A DNA stretch of 64,000 nucleotides from PALSA-1004 sp963829085 (GCA_963829085.1 CAWHHJ010000004.1:186001-250000), one strand, 5' to 3'; positions 9,714 through 18,403 are shown, counted from the first letter of the stretch. Made by a program: numbers and translations. The notes: generated by a model from the sequence alone, not told the origin.

Positions 9714-9803
9714 ATGCGCCTCTACGTTCTCTTGCCGGTCGTAGTACTGTTGATGCTGGGCACGATTTTATTTTTAGTGCCTTACCTGACTAATCCGTAC
9801 TGA
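9714..9803 (+). CDS. Tiny single-pass membrane protein, 29 residues
   Basis: The ATG at 9714 opens a frame that is almost entirely one hydrophobic helix (MRLYVLLPVVVLLMLGTILF, then LVPYLTNPY) and stops at TGA 9801-9803. A good rho-independent terminator follows 37 bases later. The helix resembles that of the 49-residue protein at 6894 (MR-x-x-V-L-P-x-V-V-L). There is no clear ribosome site, so translation is uncertain. Confidence 0.4.
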   Translation: MRLYVLLPVVVLLMLGTILFLVPYLTNPY

Positions 9804-9840
9804 TTTAGTCTCTCTCCCGAGCTTTAGCGGGTTTGAGTGT

Positions 9841-9871
9841 GGGCCATCCTAAACCGGTGGCCCTTTTTTTT
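9841..9871 (+). terminator. Rho-independent terminator
   Basis: GGGCCA (9841) pairs with TGGCCC (ending 9863), probably extended inside by CC/GG, and is followed by eight T residues at 9864-9871. It would end a transcript covering the tiny membrane protein at 9714. Confidence 0.8.
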
Positions 9872-9903
9872 GTTCTGGCAGCCACGTTCCATTCCCTTTT
9901 TCT

Positions 9904-9934
9904 ATGGCGCCAATTGTTCCGAAATGGCGCCAAT
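9904..9934. repeat. Direct repeat of an 11-base palindrome-containing word
   Basis: ATGGCGCCAAT occurs at 9904-9914 and again at 9924-9934, a spacing of 20 bases, about two helical turns. The GGCGCC core is palindromic. This could be a regulator binding site, but no dependent gene is obvious. Confidence 0.4.
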
Positions 9935-10145
9935 GGTCATGTGCAGCGGCTGACAGCGCTGATAGCATCGCCGGCTTTTGTTACCAGGCAGGAAGCGAAT
10001 GATCGTCGTGCCGCGTGAAGTGTCCGAACGGCCATTGCTTACCTCAGAAACCAATGCATTCAGTCTGGCGAAATCACCGACATCAAAGTGATGCGTCAAT
10101 TGTCCGAGAGCTAATCACGTGATGATTCCTTCGCGATCAAAATCA

Positions 10146-10358
10146 ATGAAGACCAAGCAGACCTATACCCGAGTTTGGCGCGTTGCTACGGTATTCACGA
10201 GCGGGCGGAGCCCGCGCTTCGTGGTTGTGGACCAGCGCGGCAAACGCGCCGAGTGGTGTTCGACCGACGTTTATGAATTGGCGCAACAGCGCGCCGATGT
10301 ACTCAACCGCAAAGGAAAATCACCACGTCCCGGCTCATCTTGTGCGGATGAGACCTAA
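10146..10358 (+). CDS. Hypothetical protein, 70 residues
   Basis: Unrecognised small basic protein. The middle (YTRVWRVATVF, RFVVVDQRGKRAEWC) looks like a beta hairpin or meander, followed by a helix (DVYELAQQRADVLNRKG), which gives a credible small fold. No good ribosome site precedes ATG 10146 or the in-frame ATG 10119. The composition is protein-like, unlike overlapping frames. Confidence 0.45.
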   Translation: MKTKQTYTRVWRVATVFTSGRSPRFVVVDQRGKRAEWCSTDVYELAQQRADVLNRKGKSPRPGSSCADET

Positions 10359-10853
10359 GGGGCAGGTTTTGAGTTGTCAGGGAATACTGATCTGAACGCC
10401 GTGGATGGCGCACGCAGTATGCGGTCCACCCCTCTGGATTTCGTCCCTAAGAACGCCCGCATCGCAAAGTGTTTCGTTGGCTGCACTATCGACGACGCAT
10501 CCAAGCGGCCACCAAGTGTTGCTTCCGGCAGTCTGTAGCAGCGATTTCTTTTTCGCGTCACTCCGTGTCATTGGTTGTCGCGGAGACGACACTCGTCGAG
10601 TTTCTGCTACCACCGTCACCCCACTGGATCTCGCTCCACTTGAACACTACGTTGTGCGTGATGCGGTCGCTAAATAGGGCGTCCAGCGCTTCTTCGCGAT
10701 CTTCATGGAACCCAACAAACGGCCAGCGAGCATGCGAGTGACTTGATGCTTGCTAAAGACGGCGGGTATAGTCATGTGGCAGGAACATCTAAACCTCGCT
10801 GCTAGGCCATCGAAGCACGCCTGGTTTCTGTATTCTATATAGGAGAATTGCAC
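10359..10853. other. Intergenic region with no supported gene
   Basis: Open frames on both strands here are mutually overlapping and unconvincing. The right end contains AGGAGAATTGCAC, the ribosome site of the PEP-CTERM gene at 10854, and an AT-rich TATTCTATATAG stretch that may be its promoter. Confidence 0.45.
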
Positions 10854-11450
10854 ATGCATAAGACAACAAAGCTGGTACGAACATGCTTGGCAGCACTCCT
10901 CATCACGGCGGCTCTAAGTCCTCAGATTAGTTCCGCGAACGTGTCTTATTCAATCCTTAGTGAGAACTTCACTACCATCGTCGATTCGCCCGCCGTACCT
11001 GGAACTTATACGACGGCGATGAATATATCTGGCTCGTTTGAGGTAGCCAGCGCTTTACCTGCTTCTTTCAGTGGAGTGGTTGTCCCATTAGCGTTTTCGT
11101 TTACCGATGGTCGGACTGTGTTTTCCAATCCGCTCCCGGGCACGACTATCTCGAACCAGTTCGTATTCACGACCGATTCCGGCGCGGAAATACAGGATTG
11201 GAACGTTCAATTGGCGTTCACATCGGGAGCCACCACTTTTAGCCTCTCAACCTCGCCAGGCGTTGCCAGCGCCTCCATTACAAACCCTGGAGGTGCCGAC
11301 AGAATTCCAGTTGCTGGCATAATTAAAGTGTGCACTGGCATATGGTGCGTTGCTCCAATACCAGAGCCAGCAACCTACGCGATGATGCTGGCAGGACTTG
11401 CGCTCATGGGTTTCGTGGGCGGTCGACGCAAACACCCAGGACCTGATTGA
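10854..11450 (+). CDS. PEP-CTERM sorting-domain surface protein
   Basis: 198 residues: signal peptide (LVRTCLAALLITAALSPQIS), Ser/Thr/Gly-rich beta body (SGSFEVASALPASFSG), and the sorting tail IPEPATYAMMLAGLALMG followed by GGRRKH. ATG 10854 sits eight bases after AGGAG. The tail is nearly the same as in the gene at 5615, so the two probably share one exosortase. Directly after the stop there is a second, degraded copy of the tail (11454-11513), then a GC hairpin. Confidence 0.92.
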   Translation: MHKTTKLVRTCLAALLITAALSPQISSANVSYSILSENFTTIVDSPAVPGTYTTAMNISGSFEVASALPASFSGVVVPLAFSFTDGRTVFSNPLPGTTISNQFVFTTDSGAEIQDWNVQLAFTSGATTFSLSTSPGVASASITNPGGADRIPVAGIIKVCTGIWCVAPIPEPATYAMMLAGLALMGFVGGRRKHPGPD

Positions 11451-11453
11451 CAG

Positions 11454-11513
11454 ATGCTCGCCGGACCGGGGCTCATGGATTTCGTGGCCCGCCCAAGAAG
11501 GTCGCACGGGTAA
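11454..11513 (+). pseudogene. Vestigial second PEP-CTERM tail after the stop codon
   Basis: Three bases after the stop of the PEP-CTERM gene, an in-frame ATG reads MLAGPGLMDFVARPRRSHG and a stop. This mirrors the real tail MLAGLALMGFVGGRRKH at 11385 with a 69-base offset, and is still more like the consensus (FVARxRR) at its end. It looks like a leftover from tandem duplication or from the end of a deleted neighbouring PEP-CTERM gene. It has no signal peptide and no upstream ribosome site of its own. Confidence 0.6.
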
Positions 11514-11541
11514 TCTTCAATTCGCAGAAGTAACGATCAGA

Positions 11542-11565
11542 CCGGGCTTCGGCCCGGGAGTTTGT
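11542..11565 (+). terminator. Probable terminator after the PEP-CTERM gene
   Basis: A perfect CCGGGC-TTCG-GCCCGG hairpin (11542-11557) lies about 90 bases past the stop. The T-tract is weak (GAGTTTGT). The stem-loop closely resembles the terminator of the PEP-CTERM gene at 5615. Confidence 0.6.
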
Positions 11566-11727
11566 GCGTGCGCTGCAGTCGAAATGTTTTCCGCGGGGGC
11601 GTTATAACTCCTCGAGAGCTAGCGATGCCTGATGTCGACGGCGGCGCATCGGCCTTGACGCACGCCAGAAAAGACTGTTCTCTTCTATTGAGCGGTCCTC
11701 ATCTCTGCAATAGAAACGCAGAAATGG

Positions 11728-12390
11728 TTAATTCAACGTGGCCGCTTGGAACCGCGAATCGGTCTCGTTTCGCCGACGTGTGAGCCACATTCCTGCGAAC
11801 GCGAGACTCAGGAGCGCTGTTGAGCGTGGTTCAGGCACCGCGTTAGGTGTCACAGTTGATAACGAAACGTTGTCTAAAAGCAGCCCGACGTTATCGCCAC
11901 CTGAGCCTCCAAAAACGATCCTGGCATTCGTCGTGGATGAGCCCGGCGTAAACGCCAGATTGAACGTCGTGAAGCCCTGGCCGCTCGGCAGCGTCAGCGT
12001 TCCGATCACATCGAGAGTCGAGTCGGAGTTGTAGTCGACGCCAAACGTCACGGTGTTGATGTCCCCCCGTTGCGAGCCGGCGAGAGTGAAGCTTAGATTA
12101 TGAGTGATGCCGGCAGCTAAAGACAAAGGCGTTGCCGTCGTGATGCGGCCCGCATCGCCGGTGCTGCCATCTAAGTCGATGTAATAACCGTTCCCGGGCA
12201 GAAAATCGAACACTGTGCCGACACCGATGATGTCAACCGTGCCACCAGAGACCGTCCATTGGGATGGGGCGAGATTAAGTCCAGGCGTCTCACCATTGAA
12301 GTCATCAGTGAAGATAACGCCTGCGAGCGCTAGGCCGGGCGCTACGCAAAGCACGAATGCGATTGCAGTGGCAGTGAGAGTCGTTTTCAT
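11728..12390 (-). CDS. PEP-CTERM sorting-domain protein with extended C-terminus
   Basis: 220 residues. Signal peptide (TATAIAFVLCVAPGLALAG), then a lectin/jelly-roll-like beta body (FTDDFNGETPGLNLAPSQW, GGSGGDNVGLLLDNVSL) of the kind that often binds carbohydrate, then VPEPRSTALLSLAFAG and LTRRRN. Unusually the chain continues some 14 residues past the Arg cluster (ETDSRFQAATLN). The body LDNVSL motif is typical of PEP-CTERM proteins with a DUF642-like or CBM-like domain. The tail differs from the other two, so a different exosortase preference is possible. Confidence 0.88.
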   Translation of the reverse strand: MKTTLTATAIAFVLCVAPGLALAGVIFTDDFNGETPGLNLAPSQWTVSGGTVDIIGVGTVFDFLPGNGYYIDLDGSTGDAGRITTATPLSLAAGITHNLSFTLAGSQRGDINTVTFGVDYNSDSTLDVIGTLTLPSGQGFTTFNLAFTPGSSTTNARIVFGGSGGDNVGLLLDNVSLSTVTPNAVPEPRSTALLSLAFAGMWLTRRRNETDSRFQAATLN

Positions 12391-13227
12391 TATTATTCCT
12401 CAACTACTGTCGGCACCCCTCCAGGTTCCAAGGCGACAATGCGCCGCATGCAGCCCCGTGCCCATAGTCCGTAATGATCAATTTGCAAGTTCGACCGTAA
12501 GACGGAGGATTATTTTGTATTGATGTCCCGCGCGGGACGCAGGCCATCGAAGCGCGATGCATGGGAAGGACACTACCAGGCCAAGCGTTGGTGATTCGTA
12601 TAGGCGCAGGCAGGCGTGAGCGCGCGGGCTGCTTCTTTGCCGTGGCTGCTGCCGCGCGCAGCTGGCGCTGCTAGCGCACGTTTTCTTCGGCCTGGGATCG
12701 AACTGTCGCGCTTCCTGCCTACGTTGTGCGTACATCACGCAGCAGGTCACGGACGTCCCCGCGCAATCGCATTTTGATTACCCGAGCTCACACGGACGCC
12801 ACAAATTGAGCCGGTGAAACAGCCAGCGGTCACGGAAACCACTGCTAGCCAGAGAACGGGGGTAACCGCTTGCACGCCGGCCGCAAAGACGCGATCTAAG
12901 ACCTATTCTTAGGCGCTTGGATGCTAAGACTACCAGCCAGTGGGCGCTCGATTCGCACTAGTCCGCGGACATGTCTACTTTCAGTTACATCGGCCGGAGC
13001 GACTGGAATCGCTTGCCGCTATCACATGCGGCCTGGACTGCTGGTATGCAGGCGCTGTATCACCGGGCCTGCTTGCTGGAGCTGTGGGAATCGACGCGGG
13101 TGAAGAACCGACCGCTGCAACGCTGTCGCCGACGGAGATGCCTGGAGACAGCAGTGCGTAAGATCTGCATAGCGGCTAGACAACAATCACCGCATTCACC
13201 GAAGGATTTCGGTTTGGTCAATCGTGA
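12391..13227. other. Intergenic region with no supported gene
   Basis: Eight hundred bases with only short overlapping frames (for example 12478-12750 and 12921-13321), none with a ribosome site or recognisable content. The left end should hold the promoter of the PEP-CTERM gene at 12390. Confidence 0.5.
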
Positions 13228-14172
13228 TCAGTTGGCATCGACGGAGGACCAGCCCTCGTCCGGGTTGAAGCGCTCCATGCCACTGGCCTTTGCATTCGTT
13301 TGCGGTCCGAGATCTTTCTGATAAATCTTGCCGTCCTGATTGACGATGAAAGTCATAATGCCGGAATTGCGGTACCTCGCCGGATAGGCGACCACGGCAA
13401 AGCCGGCGATTCCTCTTCCGCGCACCACATAATCGAATGCCCCCGATTCTGCCTTCCTTCCCTGGCCCTTCAGCATCCGATAGAAGTAGCCGTGGTAAGG
13501 AGTGGGAGCCTTGTCGCTTCGCTTGTAACCCTCCCTGGCCGCTTGCGCCATGAGTAAACCCAGAGGGCTCTCGGGTTCGCCGGCTTTGGTGGCCCAATAC
13601 AGTCCATCGCGCTTGCCGGGCCGACTCGCCAACCGCTGCGCGTACGCGAGGACGCCGTCTCCTGCACGGTCCTCCGAAGCGTATTCCTGTTCGGCATCGA
13701 CGACTGCCCGCAGGACATTGATCGCGGCGAGCTCGTTGCCGCCAATGCGCCGCGCGAGCAGCTCCTTCTTGCCGGCTACGGTGTCGAAACGCCATCGGGT
13801 CCCACTCTTCACCAGCGGGAAGGCAAACGGGAAATCATCGCTTCCGATCGTCAGCGTCGCCTTGTCGCCGTCGGGAACAATGGTGTGCTTCTCTTCATAT
13901 TCCGAGATAAAGCGCGCCACGATTGACTTGTCCGCAACGGCGTCGCCAGACGAAAGCCAGTCTCCCGCATCGCCAAGCGTCGCCAACAGCGCATTGCGAT
14001 CGCGGACCTTGATCGCTTGCACCAACGCGTTCACGGCGTCATCTGGCGTGGCGAACGAGTGCTGCTTCGGCGGAGCGGCGCGCGCTGCAGACACGACGAG
14101 CACACCGAGCAGCGTTACGAACAACAACCGCGCTAAATAGCGCATTGCTCTAATCGTATTTCGACCGTTCAT
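13228..14172 (-). CDS. DUF2950 family exported protein
   Basis: About 314 residues. Signal peptide (YLARLLFVTLLGVLVVSAARA) followed by the DUF2950 body: FATPDDAVNALVQAIK near the start, WRFDTVAGKKELLARRIGGN in the middle, and the C-terminal YHGYFYRMLKGQG and FIVNQDGKIYQKDLG. ATG 14172 is preferred as GGTGGAGG lies just upstream; a shorter start at MRYLAR is possible. The gene follows the DUF3300 gene by 28 bases, a pairing seen in many proteobacteria; the two are presumed to act together in the envelope, function unknown. Confidence 0.92.
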   Translation of the reverse strand: MNGRNTIRAMRYLARLLFVTLLGVLVVSAARAAPPKQHSFATPDDAVNALVQAIKVRDRNALLATLGDAGDWLSSGDAVADKSIVARFISEYEEKHTIVPDGDKATLTIGSDDFPFAFPLVKSGTRWRFDTVAGKKELLARRIGGNELAAINVLRAVVDAEQEYASEDRAGDGVLAYAQRLASRPGKRDGLYWATKAGEPESPLGLLMAQAAREGYKRSDKAPTPYHGYFYRMLKGQGRKAESGAFDYVVRGRGIAGFAVVAYPARYRNSGIMTFIVNQDGKIYQKDLGPQTNAKASGMERFNPDEGWSSVDAN

Positions 14173-14200
14173 ACGCGCCTCCACCCGGACGTCATGCATT

Positions 14201-15440
14201 TCATCGCCGACCACCGCCACGTCCGCCGCCGCCTCTCGCGCCCCCCGCACCGCCGCGCGAGCCCCCGCTGAAGTTGCTTGAAGAACGCGACGACCCTATG
14301 CTCGACGATCCGCGATTGCCGAAATCGCGTGCCTGCGTGCCGCGGCCGGTGTCGAACGCTGTCGGCGTGCGAACACCGCGCGTATCGCCGCCCCCGCCGA
14401 AGTCACGATTCGCTCCGGTGCCGCCAGTTCTGCCAGCGCTGCGGCTGCCGAGATCGCGACCCGCGAGATCGCGCGACGACATCTGCCCGCCCTGAATCGC
14501 CTGACGGCCGGAATCGGCGCGGCCGCGAAACGATTCGCGCGTAGCGGCATTGGCGGACTGTTTGCGCCCGTATTGCTGCGAAACGCCCTTGTCACGGTAC
14601 GGCACCGCGCCGCGGTGGTTGGCGTTATGGTTCCACTTACCGTCTGAGATGTTGGTGCGGTTGAAGTTGTTGTAGCGGTTCGTATTAATGTTGATATTGC
14701 CGCCGCCCCAGTTGCAATTGCCCCACAGGGCGCCGCCTATGATTACGCCCGTCGTGAAACCCAGCAGCGCGCCACCGTAAGGATAGGCGTAGCCAGGTGG
14801 ATACCAGTAATAAGGCGGATACGCCGGGTAAGGCCACGCTCCATACACGACCGATGGGTTGTACGTCGGCACGTAGACGACCTGTGGATCCGTTGGCTCG
14901 ATCCTGATGATCGTGGTGTTGTTTTCCACTTCCTTAATGACTTTCTGCTCCTTGGTATCCTTGAGTGCGCCGTGCGCGTCGGCCTTTGCGCGCAGCGTCT
15001 GAACTGTCGCCAACACGTCCGTCTGCTGGGCGAGGAAAGCGTCGCCGAGCTTCTGTGTCCAGTCGAGCTTCTCGCTCATCATCGTCAGCACCTGCGGGAA
15101 CAGCGCCAGCGACTTCACCGCGGGATCCCAGGGCTGGTTCTGTAGCGCGTCCTCAAGCGCCTTGCCCTTCAGGCTCGAATTCGCCTTCACCCACCGCTCA
15201 GCGACGACGATCTCGAGCGGATAGGTTGACGCCATCAGCACCTGCGCCACCAGTGAATCTGGATACAGCGCGAGAGGTGCGAGCAACTGCTCGAGTTCCT
15301 GCTGCGAGAACGATTTAGTACCGGCGGTCGCCGCCGCGCCCGGAGATTCCACATGACTGGATGGCGGTGTCTGACCCGGTACCTGGCATCGCCAAAGCCA
15401 GACACAGCGCGCCAGCGATTTTCGACTTAAGGCCATTCAT
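14201..15440 (-). CDS. DUF3300 family exported protein, signal peptide in another frame
   Basis: The DUF3300 core (FSQQELEQLLAPLALYPDSL, AERWVKANSSLKG, LALFPQVLTMMSEKLDWTQK, VVYVPTYNPSVVYG) is intact, followed by a Tyr/Pro-rich hydrophobic stretch and a long Gly/Arg/Ser tail. In the main frame the N-terminus (MALSRKSLARCVWLWRC) is not a signal. The ATG at 15440, 4 bases upstream and well placed after GGAGGG, opens a different frame with a textbook leader, MNGLKSKIAGALCLALAMPG. A one-base indel near 15385 would join the two. The tail of low complexity is usual in the family. Pairs with DUF2950 downstream. Confidence 0.88.
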
Positions 15441-15969
15441 GCAGTGCCCTCCGAATGATCGCGATGCGAAACGATTCACGCAACAGCGGCCCCTACTACG
15501 GCGCCGTACTTGTTCAGCTACATATCAGCACGCGTCGCGTCATGCGCCGGTTCTTCGACGACTGCGCCGCGATCAGCAAACCGCACGAACTTGCCTCGCA
15601 CGATCAGCTTCTACGCGGATATTTCACGGTAAAAATACGTGGCCCTGCCGGCGCGGACAATTGGACCTAGGTCCACTTGGTGCCGCTTCTCGCACGCTAT
15701 TGCACGTCGGCAATATGGGTAGCCCGAGGAGCGCACAATGCATTTCAACTGAGTCGGCTGATGACCGTTTCTGTCCTGGGACCGCAAGTGATGGCCAAAC
15801 TTAAGCAAGAAGGGTTACGCTGGACTAATCGCGGGGTCTAAGCGCCGCGCACTGCGGCGTTTGTTCACGATGCCTCATCTCCACGTCGGCGATGTTCTGT
15901 CTGCATATTAAGCGGTTATCACGCACCGCGAGCCGTAGCGATTACATACGTGATGACGTTAGGCTGCGC
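15441..15969. other. Intergenic region with no supported gene
   Basis: No credible gene. A perfect 12-base palindrome, GGACCTAGGTCC, lies near 15663-15674. The left end should contain the promoter of the DUF3300-DUF2950 pair. Confidence 0.45.
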
Positions 15970-16338
15970 TTACCGTGCCTGGTAGGCGCCGCGCGTCGAG
16001 TAATAAATCATCGCGGCGACCAGGACTATAATAAAGATCGTCAAAACGGCTTCTCCACCAGCAGGAGCGTTTTGGGTTTGACCCGCGATACGGCTCACTT
16101 CATCCTGTGTCAGCACGGCGACACGCTCTCGCGCCGTTGCTGGCGAGAGACCCATCGCCTCAAGTTCTTTCGCGACGTTCTCACGAATGCCGGCGTCATG
16201 GGCTTGATCAGTAAGAGTCCGGGCGCCGGTGCTCGCGATTGAGTCTACGGTCCCTATCATTCCTGCATTCGCGCTGACGGGCAGGACCAGCAAGCTTGCA
16301 ATCAACACACGGCAGAGTAGGTTGTACATAGTTGTCAT
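15970..16338 (-). CDS. PA2779-family small membrane protein
   Basis: About 122 residues. Signal peptide (LLCRVLIASLLVLPVSANAG), then MIGTVDSIAST, a helical pair with ENVAKELEAMGLSPATARER and VAVLTQDEVSRIAG, the phrase APAGGEAV and a C-terminal transmembrane helix (LTIFIIVLVAAMIYYS). This order is the PA2779 family signature. ATG 16338 follows AAAGGAGCG. In many genomes a C39-like peptidase (PA2778 type) lies next to it; none is visible here. Function is not known. Confidence 0.88.
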   Translation of the reverse strand: MTTMYNLLCRVLIASLLVLPVSANAGMIGTVDSIASTGARTLTDQAHDAGIRENVAKELEAMGLSPATARERVAVLTQDEVSRIAGQTQNAPAGGEAVLTIFIIVLVAAMIYYSTRGAYQAR

Positions 16339-16561
16339 CGGACGCTCCTTTGGGTAGCAAGAAATGTAGTGGTCGAGATTACCACTACGCTTGCTCAACG
16401 CGGGCAGGTGCGTGCATTCATTGTCTATCGAAGTGCGGCCCGAGCCACAAAAGCGGAGGTTAGCGTTTCATGGCTGATAGCGGGCGGCGCACTACAACGC
16501 CCCTACGCTTTGTCCGAAGAGACGCCAGGATGCGCAAAACAAGCGTAAGTTGATTTATTGC

Positions 16562-16604
16562 TAGGGCGTCACGGGATCGAACCGTGGACCTACGCATTAA
16601 GAGT
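16562..16604 (-). repeat. Displaced 3' half of tRNA-Lys (putative att repeat)
   Basis: 43 bases match 18407-18449 with one mismatch (C at 16595 versus G at 18440). The segment covers the tRNA-Lys gene from its anticodon arm through the T arm to the acceptor 3' strand, in the same orientation, without the encoded CCA. A displaced tRNA 3' end at the far boundary is what site-specific integration into a tRNA gene leaves behind. Confidence 0.85.
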
Positions 16605-16870
16605 TATATCCATCGCAATAGTCAGCACACACCACGACTGACAAACACAAAAGAATCAAGCGCATTCTTGGGACGCTACGTTGTGCTGTGTCGTGGACTA
16701 ACGCCGTTATTTGGCTTCAAGTGCCCCACCATCGCCCCATGGCACCCTCCCCCTTCTCGCATGCGGCCTACATACATAGTCGCATCCGCGGGATCGCCAA
16801 TTATTTCGACCTTCTGATTTTTGATTTGCCGAAACAGGGCGGTCAATTTTTTGAAGCGACCGTTTTCAGA

Positions 16871-17724
16871 CTAAGAGACCGTGACCACCCCACTGTTGGA
16901 AACCGAGGCGCGTTTTATCGATATGTGCGAAGGGGCGCGCTCGACCACCTCCCGAAGCCACGACTCCGTTTCTACTGAGGCTTTCTGCCCGAGGATGACG
17001 CTGCGTATCGCCTGAGATGGAAATGAATAATATCCTGGCCCATGCTGGTCTCCCATAAATGTTTGTGCTGTGAGTGCAACAGAGTGCTGCTCTTGTACCT
17101 AGTAGCGCGCTCAACGTCTTCGAATCGAGCTATGACGCGCCACTCATGTTCGTGGCTCCATGCCGTTCCTTTGAAACACATGCTTTTATTGAAGAGTTCC
17201 TCGTGGCTGTCAACAAGTCGATTAATTACCCTTGGTTCATCGGTGTAAACGATTGGCTGTGCCATAACAAAAAATCCAAGGTCCCGATCAAATTCGACAC
17301 ACGCGCCTTTATGTCCGTCGGCGTAGTAAGCCCAAAATGGTGAACTCGTTGCAATTTCCGAGAGGCAGAAGATTCCTACGCGATCCAGAATGCGGTGGAA
17401 TTCTCGCTCGAACACTTGCGGCGCATTACTCAATTCACGGATTAGCCTGGACTCTTCCACCAAGCGCTTGGCTGGCGGTAGTTCTCTCGGAGAGTGCGCC
17501 CGCATGAGCCGCTTAACGAACGCCCGCTTTTGTTTATCCGTTCCCTCAAACACTACAGCGGGGCGTAGTTCGGTTGGATCGTTTAGCTGGTCTCGACTAC
17601 GAAAATAAGCCTTATTGTCGATCAACACTTGCTCGAACCATAACCGTCTATCACCAGGCGTAAGGGCCGAAAAATAGAAGAAGCTTGGAGGCAGCTCCCT
17701 CCGCGACGTTTGCTGTTCGGACAT
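16871..17724 (-). pseudogene. DUF2971 family protein, one frameshift near the C-terminus
   Basis: The N-terminal frame (start 17724) has the family landmarks: FRSRDQLNDPTELRP, GIFCLSEIATSSPFWAYYAD, HKGACVEFD and WSHEHEWRVIAR. After about residue 228 (near 17045) it goes out of frame; the correct ending (GPGYYSFPSQAIRSVILGQ through VSNSGVVTVS) is in the next frame and stops at 16871. Joined, the protein would be about 285 residues, normal for the family. DUF2971 genes are often found in mobile and defence islands; their function is not established. This is the only sizeable gene in the tRNA-bounded island, and the surrounding DNA appears lower in GC than the flanks. Confidence 0.85.
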
Positions 17725-17797
17725 GGGCCAGATAATAGCTCAAGCACCGTAGTTGTCGCTTCAACCGGGCACTACGCGGCGGTGTCGTTAAGTAGCG

Positions 17798-17947
17798 CTA
17801 AAAAAAGTCCGGGTTAAGAGAATGGAACTGTGTTCGCGTGCGATATATCGTCACTAGCGCAGAGTTGCTTTGCATTAATGATTGGTCTTCTGTAAACGGC
17901 GTTCTAGTTGCGCATCCGGCTGAAGCGAACACAAGGATAACAATCAA
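17798..17947 (-). CDS. Possible small lipoprotein or lipoprotein remnant, 49 residues
   Basis: A TTG-initiated frame reads a short hydrophobic leader (LIVILVFASAGC) with a lipobox-like SAGC, then TRTPFTEDQSLMQSNSALVT and IYRTRTQFHSLNPDFF. The piece SALVTIYRTRTQF resembles the 'ALVYIYR' strand of DUF2846-type lipoproteins, which are much longer, so this may be the front of a decayed gene. The start is uncertain: GGAGA lies upstream at a rather long distance. It lies inside the tRNA-bounded island. Confidence 0.3.
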   Translation of the reverse strand: MIVILVFASAGCATRTPFTEDQSLMQSNSALVTIYRTRTQFHSLNPDFF

Positions 17948-18403
17948 ACCGCCGACGATAGTGTGTGTCTCCAGAGATTAGTGCTGACGTGGTGTGCGGC
18001 GGCCGCCGCGCACATCCCAACGTTCGCGATGTGCAGCTAGCGGGTTCATCGCGCGTCCGTGCTCGAGTCAGTCACCGTTTCTGGCTCGATCACGGGTGGC
18101 TGCCAAGTTCCTCCGCACGTGCTAGTGATGCACCACCTACAGCAAACGGTGAAACCTGGCGATTTCGATTTGACCTGTGGCCAATTACAAAACGAATACT
18201 CGGATGCGCAACGCTATCGTGTGCTCGGTGGCGTCAGCCATCAAGCCCCGGTCGAAGAAAAATCCTTATCGCGGCACTGGCTACGCCGCGCTTCTCTTTC
18301 GTTTGTTGCTCTTCTCTTCGAGATGCGATCCTGAATTTGTCTACACGGACGCGTACACTTGAAAACGCTGGAATAACCACTATCAGTGAAGTCCGCTTGT
18401 TGT
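17948..18403. other. Island DNA with no supported gene
   Basis: The tRNA-proximal end of the mini-island. Overlapping plus-strand frames at 17965-18468 run into the tRNA gene in antisense and are not credible genes. No integrase or other recombination gene is visible. Confidence 0.5.

Noticed and set aside
10405..10741. Two overlapping 90-codon plus-strand frames
   Set aside because: No ribosome site, Ser/Arg-rich chance composition, overlapping open frames on both strands.
13196..14140. Long open frames antisense or in alternate frames to DUF2950
   Set aside because: High-GC shadow frames of a recognised gene.
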